64,000 bases of DNA from Dendrocalamus latiflorus (GCA_017311315.1 CM029644.1:28849606-28913605), one strand, 5' to 3'. Positions 22,469 through 33,068 are shown, counted from the stretch's first letter. A program made the numbers and translations. The notes: a model not told the origin generated them from the letters alone.

Positions 22469-22645
22469 AACCCAGAGGGCACCTACTGGTTCGTCCATAA
22501 CCTTCGCCGCTATGAGTTCCCCCTCCAGTTGGACATCCCCATCGCCTACCCCCAAGTCACCCCGGAGATTGAGCTCCCCACCCTCGATGGCAAGACCCAC
22601 AAGGTCTTGTACTCCCCATGGATTATAACATGCTTTTGGTCATGA
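22469..22645 (+). pseudogene. Captured fragment of UFC1 (UFM1-conjugating enzyme)
   Basis: The frame from 22469 reads NPEGTYWFVHNLRRYEF, then LQLDIPIAYP, then PEIELPTLDGKTHK, and stops at 22643-22645. This is the central part of UFC1, the E2-like enzyme that transfers the ubiquitin-like modifier UFM1. Compared with the family as I know it, a few residues are missing after NPEGT. The segment after DGKTHK, including the active-site Cys, is replaced by unrelated sequence. It is flanked on both sides by GTGGTCG/CGACCAC arrays and has no intron within it. It is a transposon-captured exon fragment, not a working gene. Confidence 0.75.
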
Positions 22646-23560
22646 GGTGTAGTCGACGGCTTCCGATTTACGACCACGAGCGCTGGTCGATGTATTTTGA
22701 CTTACGATCACAAAGTGTGGTCGATGTCTTCCGACTTACGACCATGAGTGTTGGTCGTAGTTGAAGATCTGTGGTCGAAGTCGAAGCCGTGGTCGAAGGA
22801 GGAAGTGGTCAACATCGAAGGGCTGCGGTCGAAGGGGACAGTGGTTGAAGGCGGCAGTGGTCAAAGTCAAAGGGGCAATGGTCGAAGTCGAAAGGGGCAG
22901 TGGTCGAAATCGGGGGACGTGGTCAAGTCGAGGCCGTGGTTGAAGTAGACGCTGTGGTCCAAGTCGGGGCCAAGCAGGTCGGGTGGACCGAGTAGGCTAA
23001 CGCTAGTAGTCAGGCGACAAGGCACAAGCGCACCGGAGGTCTACCAACGTACGACCACCAGCGATGGTCGACTGCTTTCGACATATGATCACGCGCGATG
23101 GTCAACGGCTTCTAACTTACGACCACGAAGTGTGATCGACGGCTTTCAATTTACGACCACGAGCACCGGTCGATGTGTTCCGACTTACGACCACGAGGTG
23201 TGGTCGATATCTTTTGACTTATGACCACGAGCGCTGGTCGATGTGTTCCAATTTACGACCACGAGGTGTCCTCGATGGCTTTCGACTTACGACCACAAAC
23301 GATAGTCGTCAGTTTCCGACGTACGACAACGAGCCATTGTCGAAGGCTCCCGATTTAGGACCACGATCGATCGTCGACCTTGCCAACTTACGACCACCAG
23401 CTATGGTCGACCGCTCTTGACCTACGATCATACACGATGGTCGACGGCTTCCGACTTATGATGACAAAGTGTGCTCGAAGACTCCTGACCTATGACCACG
23501 AGGTGTGGTCGATATCTTCCGACTTATGACCATGAGGTGTGATCAACGGCTTCCGACTTA
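22640..23560 (+). repeat. Dyad-rich TACGACCACGAG...TGGTCGA array (right field)
   Basis: The dominant unit is about 35-55 bases, for example CGACTTACGACCACGAGGTG followed by TGGTCGATGTNTTC. Each unit holds CGACCAC and its reverse complement GTGGTCG a few bases apart, so each can form a small hairpin. 22745-22950 returns to the left-field type (GTGGTCGAAG). Confidence 0.85.
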
Positions 23561-23725
23561 CTTGACGGATTTAAAAAACTTTTAGAGCATGTTTGTATGT
23601 ATATTCTAAAAATGTTTACCACCCGTGAGTTTTAAAACATGTAGTATGATAAATTTTAAAAATCCGTAGCAACACACGAGTATTCAGCTAGTATATGTGT
23701 ATATATATGTTTTTGTGTGTGTGTA

Positions 23726-23727
<2 letters not shown>

Positions 23728-23778
<51 letters not shown>
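23728..23778 (+). repeat. (TA)n microsatellite, left half
   Basis: This TA run abuts the left end of the MULE. A matching TA run begins right after the MULE's other end at 25025, so the element landed inside one TA microsatellite. Confidence 0.9.
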
Positions 23779-23780
<2 letters not shown>

Positions 23781-25024
23781 GAACGTATCTAGTGCTAATG
23801 GGCATTTGGGTGCTAACATGCTAATGCCGCTCTGGATCGTTAGATCTGCCCCCTACGGCCTAGATCCTTGAAGGTGGAAGCACTCAATCTACTTATGCAA
23901 TTTTGCGAAAAACCCCCAATCCAACGTCACCGAAGGAGAACTCAACTCCTACATTAGAAGTCATTTGGTAATATTGGAGTTTATGTATAGGAACGGTTCA
24001 GAATGGAGCATATGTTCTTTTTTTCTACGGTTGCTTCGAGAATATATGCGTGTCTACATCAATTCCTAGACTGTAGCATACTGCTACTCAGCAACGTTCT
24101 TTTGGAAGGAAGACGCAGGCAGCAGGCACGAAAGCAATCTACCGGATCAGAAGCAAGAAAAGCGCTATGATCCTGGGAAGAAGGAGGCCCCTTGCAGAGA
24201 GCAGATTACGTCGTGCAAACAAACCCTGAAATATAAATGGATTGATTGCAACATACAGCACAATGCGCAAGCGTCGATCGAGCAAGCAAGGAGGAAGGGG
24301 AACAGATTAAAAGGCACCTGAGGCTCTGATGGCGATGGACGGCGGGAGCACAAGGAGGCGCTCGCGCGTGCGAGGGGACTAGAGAAATGGGGGAGAGGAG
24401 AGCCGTGAATCCTCCTCCATTTTTGGTTGGTGGGGATAGAAACCCGTAGCCGTGGTGTTGGTGTGCCGCTGGCGTTGGCTTCCGATTCTATGGGGGTGCG
24501 CCGCCGGTGTACGGAGCCTGCAGCTAGTTGGTTTCATCTCGTCTCGCGTGGGAAGGAGGAGCGGCTTCGTCGGTGGATGTAGACCACCATTCCTCCCCAT
24601 CTCCGCCCGGGTTTCGCTCTGCTAATCCATGTGGATGCAAGCGTCCGATCCACCGACCACTGCCGCGTGCGTGCAGCCTTTCGTTTCGTTCGCGCTGCCT
24701 CCCCGAAGTCCATGAATGACTGGATGTACTCGTCGTTGACTCGGGCCACGGCGTCGCGGATGGTGCTGATCACCGCGGCGAAGCTGGAGGACAGGAGGTC
24801 TTGGACGCGCAGGGAAGGAAGTTCAGACGTCGCGGGGAAGAACTGGGAGCTGAGGCGGTGAGAAGAAAAAAAGATTGGAGGCTGCGGGGGGTTTTTGCAA
24901 AATTGCATAAGTGGATTGGGTGCTTCTACCTTCAAGGATCTAGGCCGTAAGGGGCAGATCTAACGATCCAGAGCGGCATTAGTATGTTAGCACCCAAATG
25001 CCCATTAGCACTAGATACGTTCCC
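23779..25024. mobile_element. Pack-MULE (Mutator-like non-autonomous element), 1246 bp
   Basis: Terminal inverted repeats of about 139 bp (23779-23917 and 24887-25024) start GGGAACGTATCTAGTGC. They differ at only a handful of positions over their length. Long, nearly identical TIRs and a captured host-gene segment without transposase are the mark of a Pack-MULE. The target duplication cannot be read because both flanks are TA repeats. The interior carries a BAHD acyltransferase-like segment on the minus strand. The high TIR identity suggests recent activity. Confidence 0.85.
24630..24935 (-). pseudogene. BAHD acyltransferase fragment captured in the Pack-MULE
   Basis: On the minus strand a frame from 24935 passes through PATSELPSLRVQDLLSS, AAVISTIRDAVARVND and EYIQSFMDFGEAAR. 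BAHD (HXXXD) acyl-CoA transferases have an AI-x-AVARVDDEYIRSF-like helix at the corresponding place, after the first catalytic half. The catalytic HxxxD and DFGWG motifs are absent. The frame continues to 24534 but loses resemblance after about 24680. The start lies inside the terminal inverted repeat, so transcription from the element could produce a chimeric peptide. Identity with BAHD is by pattern only. Confidence 0.5.
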
Positions 25025-25105
<81 letters not shown>

Positions 25106-25183
25106 ATGTGTGTGTATATGTATGTGTGTGTGTATGTATGTATGTATGTATGTATGTATGTATGTATGTATGTATGTATGTAG
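25025..25183 (+). repeat. Compound (TA)n(TG)n(TGTA)n microsatellite
   Basis: TA repeats run into a TG tract (about 25046-25095), a mixed segment and then a clean TGTA tetranucleotide tract (about 25133-25182). Frames across it, such as Cys-Val and Tyr-Val repeats, are artefacts. Confidence 0.95.
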
Positions 25184-26218
25184 GACGGCATTGCGAGGAA
25201 CATTCTAACAGAATTTGGTTTAATTCTGTATATGTTTTTGTGGGAGATGATTGTCTTCTTCGACAATGTCAACACTGGAGATCTTGAGTGGAAACTAATG
25301 AACTGGCAAAATTCACCGGGAGAAGGTAGAAAGAAGCAATATTTTGGGCTCATCTTCCCGGTACAGTAACTCAGATGGTTTGGGCCGGAAGCCCTGGCCT
25401 TTGAGCTCAATTGGCCTCGAGCCAGACGCAAAAGGCTTGATTTTATTTAGGCAAGGTTATCTTAGGTGGGAAGAGGCGATGTAATCATGCACGAGTTGCA
25501 GGCTGCCATTTTTTAGAGAGAGAGAGGGAGGGAGCTGTAGTTCACTGTTCACCGGCGCAGTAGTGCAGTGCGTATGGATATGCGTTAGGCTGTCAGGTCA
25601 TCTTCGATAGTGTCATTTTAATAGTTTATTAGCTACATTATATTAAGTAAAATCCTACGTACAAGAGGAAGAGAGTACAATACGTTGTTTCTTAAAGCGT
25701 CTGTCATGCATACAAATCGAAGACACCACGAGTCGAGGCATGCACGACTGTTGGAGCTTAAGCCATCTGCTCCCCACCTGGTTTGTGGGGACCATGCATG
25801 ACCATGGCCAGCTCAGGGACGGTGAACAGAGGGCTCGGTGGCTATGAACGCAAGGATCACTGGAGAATCGCTCGATCTGACCAGATAGACGCAATAAGCC
25901 AGATTTGGCCCGCGACAGTGGGGGAGAGAACAACAGCCGATGGCACATGGAAGAGGGCAACGTGGAGGGTGAGGGACGTCGACGTTGGGGAAAAGGGCAG
26001 TGGAGTGGGAGAGGATCGCGGCCAGCGACGGTGGAGAGAGGACGGTGTCCGACAGATGGCGGTAGGGGGAGAGAGCGACTAGGAAGGAGACGAGGGAGGG
26101 AAAGAGTCGACGACGGGAGGAAGAGTGGCCGGTATGTGATAAAAAAACATGTGGGCTTCACTTTAAGGAAAATTATAAAAAAAATTAATATTGAAGAGTG
26201 CGCAAGAGACATCATTAA
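25184..26218. other. Intergenic stretch, no supported gene
   Basis: A 186-codon minus frame (25655-26215) is Ser/Pro/Leu-rich low-complexity sequence opposite a GA-rich plus strand, with no motif. The segment at about 25580-26218 is moderately GC-rich and could be an old element, but no inverted ends were found. Confidence 0.45.
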
Positions 26219-26511
26219 GGCCTTGTTCGTTTTGATTTGAACTTCTGACTTCTAGTTTATTTTACACTATTTATAAATTTTAACTTTTTCTATACTTTTA
26301 GTCTTTTTTATTTTTTGTCGGTTCTTTTTTTTCTCGTATTTGTTTACATTATACGTGATGGATTAACATATTTTCCTATTTTTAAATTTAATTATGTTAA
26401 ATAAGTCTTCATTAGCTATAGTGTTTTTTTCGTCAGCTACAGTATTTTTTCAGTCCACTACAATATTTTTCAGCTATAAAGAATTTAAAAAAAGTTATTT
26501 TGAAAGGCCTA
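26219..26511 (+). mobile_element. MITE, hAT-like (plus orientation)
   Basis: It begins AAGGCCTTGTTCGTTTTGA and ends with AAAGGCCT in inverted orientation. The interior phrases CTTCTGACTTCTAG, TTTGTCGGTTCTTTTTT, TTATACGTGATGGATTAAC and TCAGCTACAGTATT recur in the copies at 32786-33068 and, reversed, 34178-34462 and 12719-12970. The GGCCTTGTTCG start is typical of a very common grass hAT-type MITE group. Superfamily placement is an inference. Confidence 0.65.
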
Positions 26512-28000
26512 AAAGTATTATGGCTACAAATGATGCAGCACAAAGCAATCGTCCGTGCCTTTAGGTGATGACACCATGGACAAGCACGGCACCCACCGAC
26601 GTACTACAGTGGCAGGGAAAACGTGCAGCACTGGACCGTGCGTGTGCGTGGCAGCTTAGCAAGACAGCACTAGCCCAACGACGCTCGTCCGAACGATCGA
26701 GCAGACAAGCACAGGTCGCGTCGGAAAATGGCCGAAACACACGTGCAACCTTCGCGCGAGCTCAGCCGAAAAATATCATCGCTTGTCGGGACGCGACGAC
26801 GTGTCGTCCACAAATCAACTGTCCGATGCCCGTCTCCTCCACCTGCCGGAATTGCGTCCGATCGCCGGATGGCCGAGCCATGCGTCCGTCCGTCTCCGTC
26901 GACAGCAATCATCGAGGACCACGTCAGTCACGCATACACAATTACACGGGGGTATTGTGGTCATTATGCCTCTGATTTTACGTGAGACCACGCTTGTCCG
27001 ACACGGACCGGCCCGATGGATGAACCGAAAAAATCTGGACCTAAAAGCTATGCTAAGTCAGTCACACTCATAAGGCTGAAGATACAATTGATCCTAAAAA
27101 AAAAACTGATCGACCTGGCCGATTTTTTATTTACCCAGTTGACCTAGCCGGTTTGCATGATCGGGTTATGTCCATGAGACAAAAAAAAAATTACTCTCAA
27201 ATTAAAGAACTTTTCAAAAAAAAATACTCGTCTTTTATAGCCTAATAGGGTTTTAATGGTTATTTACCCATAAATTTATTAACTAGAACAATACGTACAA
27301 GATTTTAGGCTGTTATAATTTCACCATATTCTTACTTAATTTTATCTTATCGACTTATACATAGCTTTGCTTAATTGTTATGGACCTCATGGTTGTTTCC
27401 ATGAGCATCATTGATTATTTGTTATTCACTCTCTTTAATTTCTATTGCTATTATTGTATTATTTTTTATATGTATATATTTATAAAAATTTAATTTAAAA
27501 CTATGTGATCCAACCGGTAACTTAATGGTCTGACCACCGGGGTCAATGACCCAAGACCTTTGCCAGATTGATGGCCGGTCCGGGGTCTGATTACTTTGCA
27601 TGAGACATGTCGCCTGCAAAAACTGCGAAGTCTGCTTGTGCAAAAAAACTGTAAATTTTACTCACTTGCCAATGTTACAGATGCTGTGAAGTCTAGTGCC
27701 TGCACTGATGAGCCAGCATTGTTTTGGGAGTTGGGACATGCACTGTTAAGCTGATAATTTTTCTCAAATTGTTCGCTCCCTTAGCTCACAGTAAACAGCT
27801 CAGCCCCTTGCAACTCATGGAAAGGCAGCGAACAGCTAAGGCCCCATTCTTTTTGTTTTTTTTTTATGGCTCTCGACTTGGGCTTCTCAAACGAGATGGC
27901 TTCGATAAGAACTGTTTGTGTCGACATTTCCATCTGCAGTCCAAAAGAACAAAACAAACTTAAACATAATAGCTAATCATACCAAGAAATTCGGAGGGAA
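26512..28000. other. Intergenic stretch
   Basis: 26560-27060 is moderately GC-rich without a convincing frame. 27060-28000 is AT-rich with several A-runs. No gene, terminal repeat or array is evident. Confidence 0.45.
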
Positions 28001-28047
28001 AAAGAAAAGAAAACACCTCTCCTCTCCCCACTGGGTACACTCCAGGA

Positions 28048-30399
28048 TTACAAGAACACCGACGGCGAGGGGTTGACAACGATATGCCTGAGCGGGTTCG
28101 TGACGTCGCCGAGGCCGGCGTGCTTCACGAACTCGGCCGGCGTCAGGAAGTTGCCGTGGCAGACGCACACTATCCTCACCGCCTCCCCTTCCCTGTACTT
28201 GTACAGGAAGCCGTCGATCTTCCTGCCGTTGGGGCCGTCCACCCTGGAGGAGACCATTGGCATGTCCTCCATCATGCTCTTCCGGAGGTCGCCGGTGCTC
28301 GCCGTGCGCATCGTCAGGGACCGGAGGGTTCGCAACGGTGGTTGCTCCTTCATCGCGCCGTTCTGCGGCTTCCCGGCTGACGATGTCGTCCGGGGAAGGG
28401 ATTTATTTTGATTGCTGGCGTTATCAGATGTGTTCATGCTAGATGGGCTCCTCATCTCAGCACCACTACCACCTGTGCATCAAGAGCAGAGGGGTTAACT
28501 GTCACATTTTCAGATTCCAGCATGAGAAGAAAGAATTCATAGCACAATTTATTCTTCGCGATTTTGATACATTTACCAATCACTATTTACAAACGATAGT
28601 AGGCAGGCTGACGGGGGTCATTCAAGTAAGATGACCTACACTTGCTGCAGTGCAAATGAAAGGAAGTGTGTGAAATAGGTTCGACATTAACATGTATTTC
28701 AAGATTTCAGGTATACTTGATGATTTCCAAGCAACTGTGCCAATGGTGTTGGATTGATCTCTCTCCCGATTAGCCCAACGGCTAATCGGGGCCTTGACCT
28801 GCGCCCTGATCGGGGGCGCCCAGCCCATCTGTTGGCTGGTGGGCCCCCGTCGCGCTGCGCTATATATAAAGGGGTGGGGGCTGGCGGCTCGAGTTACGAG
28901 GTTGGCCTGAGCCGTACATCCCCACCGACACACAAACCCTAGACCGATCTAGAGGGGGCGCAGTCAGCGACGGGAAGCTTCACCGGATCTGCGCCGCCGC
29001 CACCTCCGCCGCCAGAGAGACGTCGCCGCCAGGGAGACGCCGCTCCTTCTTCCCCGATCGTCGCTGCCCGTGCGCAGACCTCACCAACGAACCAGCGATG
29101 GCCGGCTCTTCATCCAACGCGACCGACGGTCGGTACCCTCTCTCTTTCTCCCTTCCCTCTCAGATCTAGAACCCCAGGCGCGAAAAGGAAACCCACAAAT
29201 GGCACCAGCGTCATCAAGTGAATCTATCGTACAATGATTAATCTGAACAATCATACTTCTATGCTACGTAACGACAGAAAGCTTAGAAGCAAGAATCATC
29301 CTTAAAAGGCGTCTATCTGGTCTCTACAAACAGCAGCACATCTCAATAAATTCCACAAACGACTTCAATCAAAACATGCATTAGCTAAAAACAACAAGGA
29401 GAAGTGTAAAAGCAGCATCTTTGTCAATAAAGAGTTCTTCGTTTTTACTGCAAAACAATCTATTAACTACTTTCTCAAACCCTCTAAAAAAACTAATTTC
29501 TCAAACAAGTTTCCCCAATCTACTGAAAAAGAAACATCAACAGCAACAAGGGTTGTAATAAGGGGAAAACAAGAACACCTAACAAATTCATCTCAATAAT
29601 TGCCATCCCTGCTCCATGTCATCAGAATTGCAATCCAAATCACAACCCAAAAGCTAAAGATCTGTGAACAATTAAAAGCCTACTTAGATCTCTCTGCCCA
29701 TGCATCACCTACCTAAAGAACCCAACTAAACTTATGTACGAGCACAAACAACACGGCATGACACCAACCTACATGGGTAATCAAGAACTAAAACCAACAC
29801 ATATAAATGAATAATTCAACTAAAAAACCCAATAAAACAGTGGAAATTACTAACATACTGTGATAAATAGTTATAGTAGTATGGAAAATAATAGTAGCAA
29901 AAATACCTTGCTCTGGCATGCCTGAAGAGGTGCTCCCCTGCGAGGCGACGGAGCGTCGGAGCTGGAACCCGCTGGGGTACAGCGGCTCTTGGACGTCGTC
30001 CCGGCCGCCGCCCCCGGACCTGCCGGAGTTCATGGAGTTGCGCCGCTCGAGGCGCTTGCGCTTGGCCTCGAGGCGCTTCAGGCTCTGCATCTGGCGCCGG
30101 CGCCACCGCTCCTCCTCTGTCTCAGTGGGAAGCGAGCTGGTGCGCATCAGCGGCGCCGGCGGGGGCACGCCGGCGGCGAGGTCGTCGCTGCCGGGAAGAG
30201 AGCATATGGACGCGATGGAGGAGGACCGAACCAGGCGCGGCTTCTTGGCATCCCGCGCCGGGTCGGCGCCGAAGCAGCCGCCCAGGGACAGGCCCAGGCT
30301 GAGCTCGATCTCGTCGGACTCGCCGGCCACGCACCCCGCCTTCTCCGCCCGCGCGCCTTCCTCGCCGCCGAACCCGCCCAAGAAGTCCCTAGACGCCAT
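28048..30399 (-). CDS. Ninja-family (AFP/NINJA) transcriptional co-repressor adaptor, two exons
   Basis: Exon 1 runs 30399-29907 and exon 2 28472-28048, joined across a GT/AG intron to give 305 residues in a continuous frame. The start MASRDFLGGFGG is chosen because the family begins this way in grasses; an upstream in-frame ATG at 30429 would add ten residues. The domains are an N-terminal EAR repression motif (IELSLGLSLGG), a basic nuclear signal region (KRLEAKRKRLERR), and the conserved C-terminal domain in exon 2 (DGPNGRKIDGFLYKY, VRIVCVCHGNFLTPAEF, NPLRHIVVNP). Family members link JAZ repressors or ABI5-type factors to TOPLESS co-repressors in jasmonate and abscisic acid signalling, in the nucleus. 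The 1.4-kb intron carries a solo LTR at 28747-29197. No lesion is seen. Confidence 0.93.
28747..29197 (+). mobile_element. Solo LTR (451 bp) with intact target duplication in the Ninja-gene intron
   Basis: It starts TGTTGGATTGATC and ends GGAAACCCACA. It is flanked on both sides by the five-base direct repeat AATGG (28742-28746 and 29198-29202). A TATA box, GCTATATATAAAGGGG, lies near 28860 and is followed by a leader-like region. The short LTR length and TGTTGG start suggest Ty1/copia. There is no internal domain, so it is the product of LTR-LTR recombination. It lies antisense to the host gene. Confidence 0.85.
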
Positions 30400-31060
30400 G
30401 GCAGAGCAGCAACAACCTCTTCTCGCCAATTCAGAGCAAGTACCTCTCCAAGAACCAAGAAATCAGCGCAAAACGAGAAACAAACGGTAGCCTTTCGACT
30501 GGCCAAGCTCCAAGAACGCCAAATTCCTCAGAAACACCTCGCCCATGCTGCGAATTCCTCGAACGACGGAGAATTCACGGGCTGCAAATGCGGAGGAAAG
30601 AACATTACAGCACCCAGAAATGAGCAAAGAAACGGCAGCCACTGCTCAGAATCGCACAGAGAAATCAAGAGGAGGTGTGCATGGACACAAGAAACCAAGC
30701 AGAATTGACCAATCAGATCTCTCCCCGTGCGTGGCGTGGGATTGTCGAGAGAGAGGTGGGGAGTGGAGAGGAGGGAAGAGCCGAAGAGGAGACGAGGCCT
30801 TGGTGTCTCTAATCTCTTTGTTCCTCCATTTAGCCTAAAAAATGGGAATGGGACTACGAGCGCATGGAGGGTGGCCACGTGCCGGACAACGAGGACACGT
30901 ATCGGATCCCGACGAGACGAGACGAACCGAGCCGAGCCGAACTTGGAGGGTGGGGAGAGGGCGCGGCTCGGCTCGGTTGGACTGTAACGGGGACTTCAAA
31001 AAACTGTGGCGTGTCGCGGGCGCGTAGCGGCGTAGGGGAGTTTGCGCTGACACGTTTCTG
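30400..31060 (-). promoter_or_regulatory. 5' leader and promoter region of the Ninja-family gene
   Basis: This is the upstream side of the Ninja start codon. It is moderately GC-rich with CCACGTGCC at about 30875 (a G-box core CACGTG) and ACACGTAT nearby (ACGT core), the type of site bound by bZIP/bHLH factors in ABA and jasmonate responses. A repeated CCGAGCCGAGCCGA phrase lies at about 30929-30942. The transcription start was not determined. Confidence 0.4.
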
Positions 31061-31065
31061 GATTA

Positions 31066-31344
31066 GCATCTCCAATGGGTCTATAGCAGCTATCTACAAG
31101 AGAGTCCATGTCATCAACTGTCCTACGTGGAAGATATTAAATGAAGAAAGAGAACGCAGCTCTCTACAGCTCTAGAGATAGTCTATAGCGCCAAACGAGG
31201 CAGCCTTCATAAATTCTGTGTGTGCATGTAAGCATCAAATAGCTATCCTTATAGATAGTTCTTTAGAATGCTAACTTTAGTGTGTACTATATAGATGATG
31301 TGGAAGTCTTATAGTTAGTTGCTAGCTATAACCATTGGAGATGC
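31066..31344. mobile_element. MITE, 279 bp, TIR GCATCTCCAATGG
   Basis: GCATCTCCAATGGGTCTATAG at the left is mirrored by CTATAACCATTGGAGATGC at the right. The interior is AT-rich and non-coding, with CTATAGATAG-type words. Both flanks contain ATTA, so the exact target duplication (for example TTA) is ambiguous. It lies in the upstream region of the Ninja gene. Confidence 0.8.
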
Positions 31345-32245
31345 AATTAGAACGACTGTGTTCTCGGGGCATAAAAGTTTGCGTAGTTTTGTTATAGAAA
31401 TACGTTTCATGTAAATTTTATTTACATTTTACTATTTTTTTACTACAGTCTCTTATAAGTAGTTACGCATAAATACAGGCATTATACCGTGCTCTTATTT
31501 CACATCAATTTTTTTAAGGTAAATGGCTTCAATGGGCCTAATACTCTGGCATTAACAAGATACTACAGAAGTTTAGTACAATTTTCACAAATCATTTATT
31601 AATGGGATACTATAGAAGTTTAGTACAATTTTCACTAATTATTTGAGGACCCTAAAGAAAGGAAATTACATTGAAGTCCCTCTATTGTTTTTGCCCTCAG
31701 GGAAGATGATGACGCCGGTTTCTTTTTACAGAAAAATAGCACGGAAGGTCTCTTTGATTCTCTTACGCTTGAGACCACTGAAGGGAGGCATTGGCTTGAA
31801 GCCTGTCGTGCAACCATTAGCGCTTTAAGGAAGAGGGTGTTGTCTCTTACATTGATGGGTGATGAAGAATTGACCACCACCAACCTTTAGCCTGTGCCAT
31901 AGAGGTTGTTGTTGATCGAGATTGGAAGAAACCCTATTAACGGCAAGGTGTCATCACAAAAGAAATTGGCCATGGAAGGAGGAAGAAAAAGGATAAAACA
32001 CATCTCGCAAAGTGGGGAACAATTGCTCTTTTCTATACAGATCTAAATGGAGTAAGTATGGAAACACGGAATCACCGGAGGGGAATCTTACCTTGCTACA
32101 ATCAGTGACGACTGAGATCGATTACAAGGCCCAACGGCGGACCACAATGGTGAAATCCAGAGCTCAAATCGGTGATTTACAACAGTTTCCACATGGGGTA
32201 AGTCCACTATAGGAGAAATCATGCATGCTATTTACACCAAATATA
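31345..32245. other. Intergenic stretch with a short duplication
   Basis: The phrase GATACTA-AGAAGTTTAGTACAATTTTCAC-AAT occurs at about 31558 and again at about 31606. No gene is supported; frames here are short and featureless. Confidence 0.5.
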
Positions 32246-32249
32246 TATG

Positions 32250-32418
32250 GAAAAATTGCTCCCCTGCCCCCAAAGTTTAATGGCGTTTGCTCATTTATCC
32301 CATGATGTCTCACTGACATGCGAGTCCAAGGCCCACATATCAGTGAGACATCATGAGGTAAATGAGCAAACGCCATTAAACTTTGAGGCACATAAGCAAA
32401 TCCCCCAATATATATAAG
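32250..32418. mobile_element. Fold-back element with near-perfect 49-bp arms
   Basis: Arm 1 (32272-32320, starting AAAGTTTAATGGCGTTTGC) is the inverse of arm 2 (32336-32384), with only three mismatches and a 15-base loop. Weaker pairing extends outward on both sides. It would fold into a stable hairpin if transcribed. A fold-back MITE is the likeliest origin. Confidence 0.8.
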
Positions 32419-32785
32419 GGTTCGTCCATTGCCCATGTCTTTGTTGGCGGCGAGCCAAAGAGGAAGGAAAGGGGCTAGATAAGGGAGAAGGAAGGACTAC
32501 AAGGCGGAGGTTTCGAGAGGTTTCCCACTGCCACATGGCTTGGTTTCCACAACATTTAAGATAGCATAGTTTAGTTGTCTCGATCACGCTATTTATCTTT
32601 AAATAATGGTTTTCTTATTCCATGTGCATGATCAAATTAATACACCGTATCTTGTGGGGAATTCACTAGTGAAACATAGTTAACTGGTGAATGCTCACTT
32701 ATCCCAATCGCCTGATGGGAAACAAGTCTTCCTAACATACAAGTATAATAAAAAAATATATATACATCTAGCGCGAACTCGACGG

Positions 32786-33068
32786 GCCTTGATCAACTCG
32801 GCTTCGGCTTTTGGCTTCTGGCTTATTTTTCACTATTCATAAGTTTCGTTTTTTTCTGAACTTTTGGCTTTTTATTGAGCTTTTTTGCCGGTTCTTTTTT
32901 TTCCCGTTTTTGTTTGTATTATACGTAATAGGCTAACATATTTTTTATTTTTAAATTTTTTTTAAATTTAATTATGCTAATTAAGCATCTGTCAGCTACA
33001 ATACTTTTTTCAGCTAGCTACAGTGTTTTCAGCCATAAGCCACGAGCTTTTCAGCCGAACCGATCACC
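32786..33068 (+). mobile_element. MITE, hAT-like (plus orientation), second copy
   Basis: The ends are GCCTTGATCAACTCGGCTTC and, inverted, AGCCGAACCGATCA. The interior CCGGTTCTTTTTTTTCCCG, GTATTATACGTAATAGGCTA and TCAGCTACAATAC match the copies at 26219 and 34178. Confidence 0.65.

Larger units (their letters stand above)
21706..23691 (+). mobile_element. Helitron-like element with GTGGTCG repeat arrays and a captured UFC1 fragment
   Basis: The right end reads CCGTAGCAACACACGAG, a short spacer and CTAG at 23688-23691, followed by T. This is a slightly decayed form of the hairpin plus CTAG/T terminus common to grass Helitrons. To its left lie two repeat fields: 21706-22440 built on GTGGTCGAAGTCGAAGGG, and 22640-23560 built on CGACTTACGACCACGAGNNNTGGTCGA. 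The UFC1-like fragment sits between them. Neither helicase nor other transposase coding was found, so the element would be non-autonomous. The 5' end (expected TC) was not located, so the left border marks only where the repeats begin. Confidence 0.5.

Noticed and set aside
21706..23560. GTGGTCG arrays as sub-terminal repeats of a CACTA transposon
   Set aside because: Sub-terminal dyads would fit, but I found no CACTA...TAGTG terminal pair near either side, whereas a Helitron-like 3' end is present at 23691. Not fully excluded.
21706..23560. CRISPR-like array
   Set aside because: Repeat and spacer lengths are irregular, units are degenerate and the genome is a plant's.
25655..26215. 186-codon minus-strand frame
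   Set aside because: Ser/Pro/Leu-rich shadow of a GA-rich strand; no recognisable domain.
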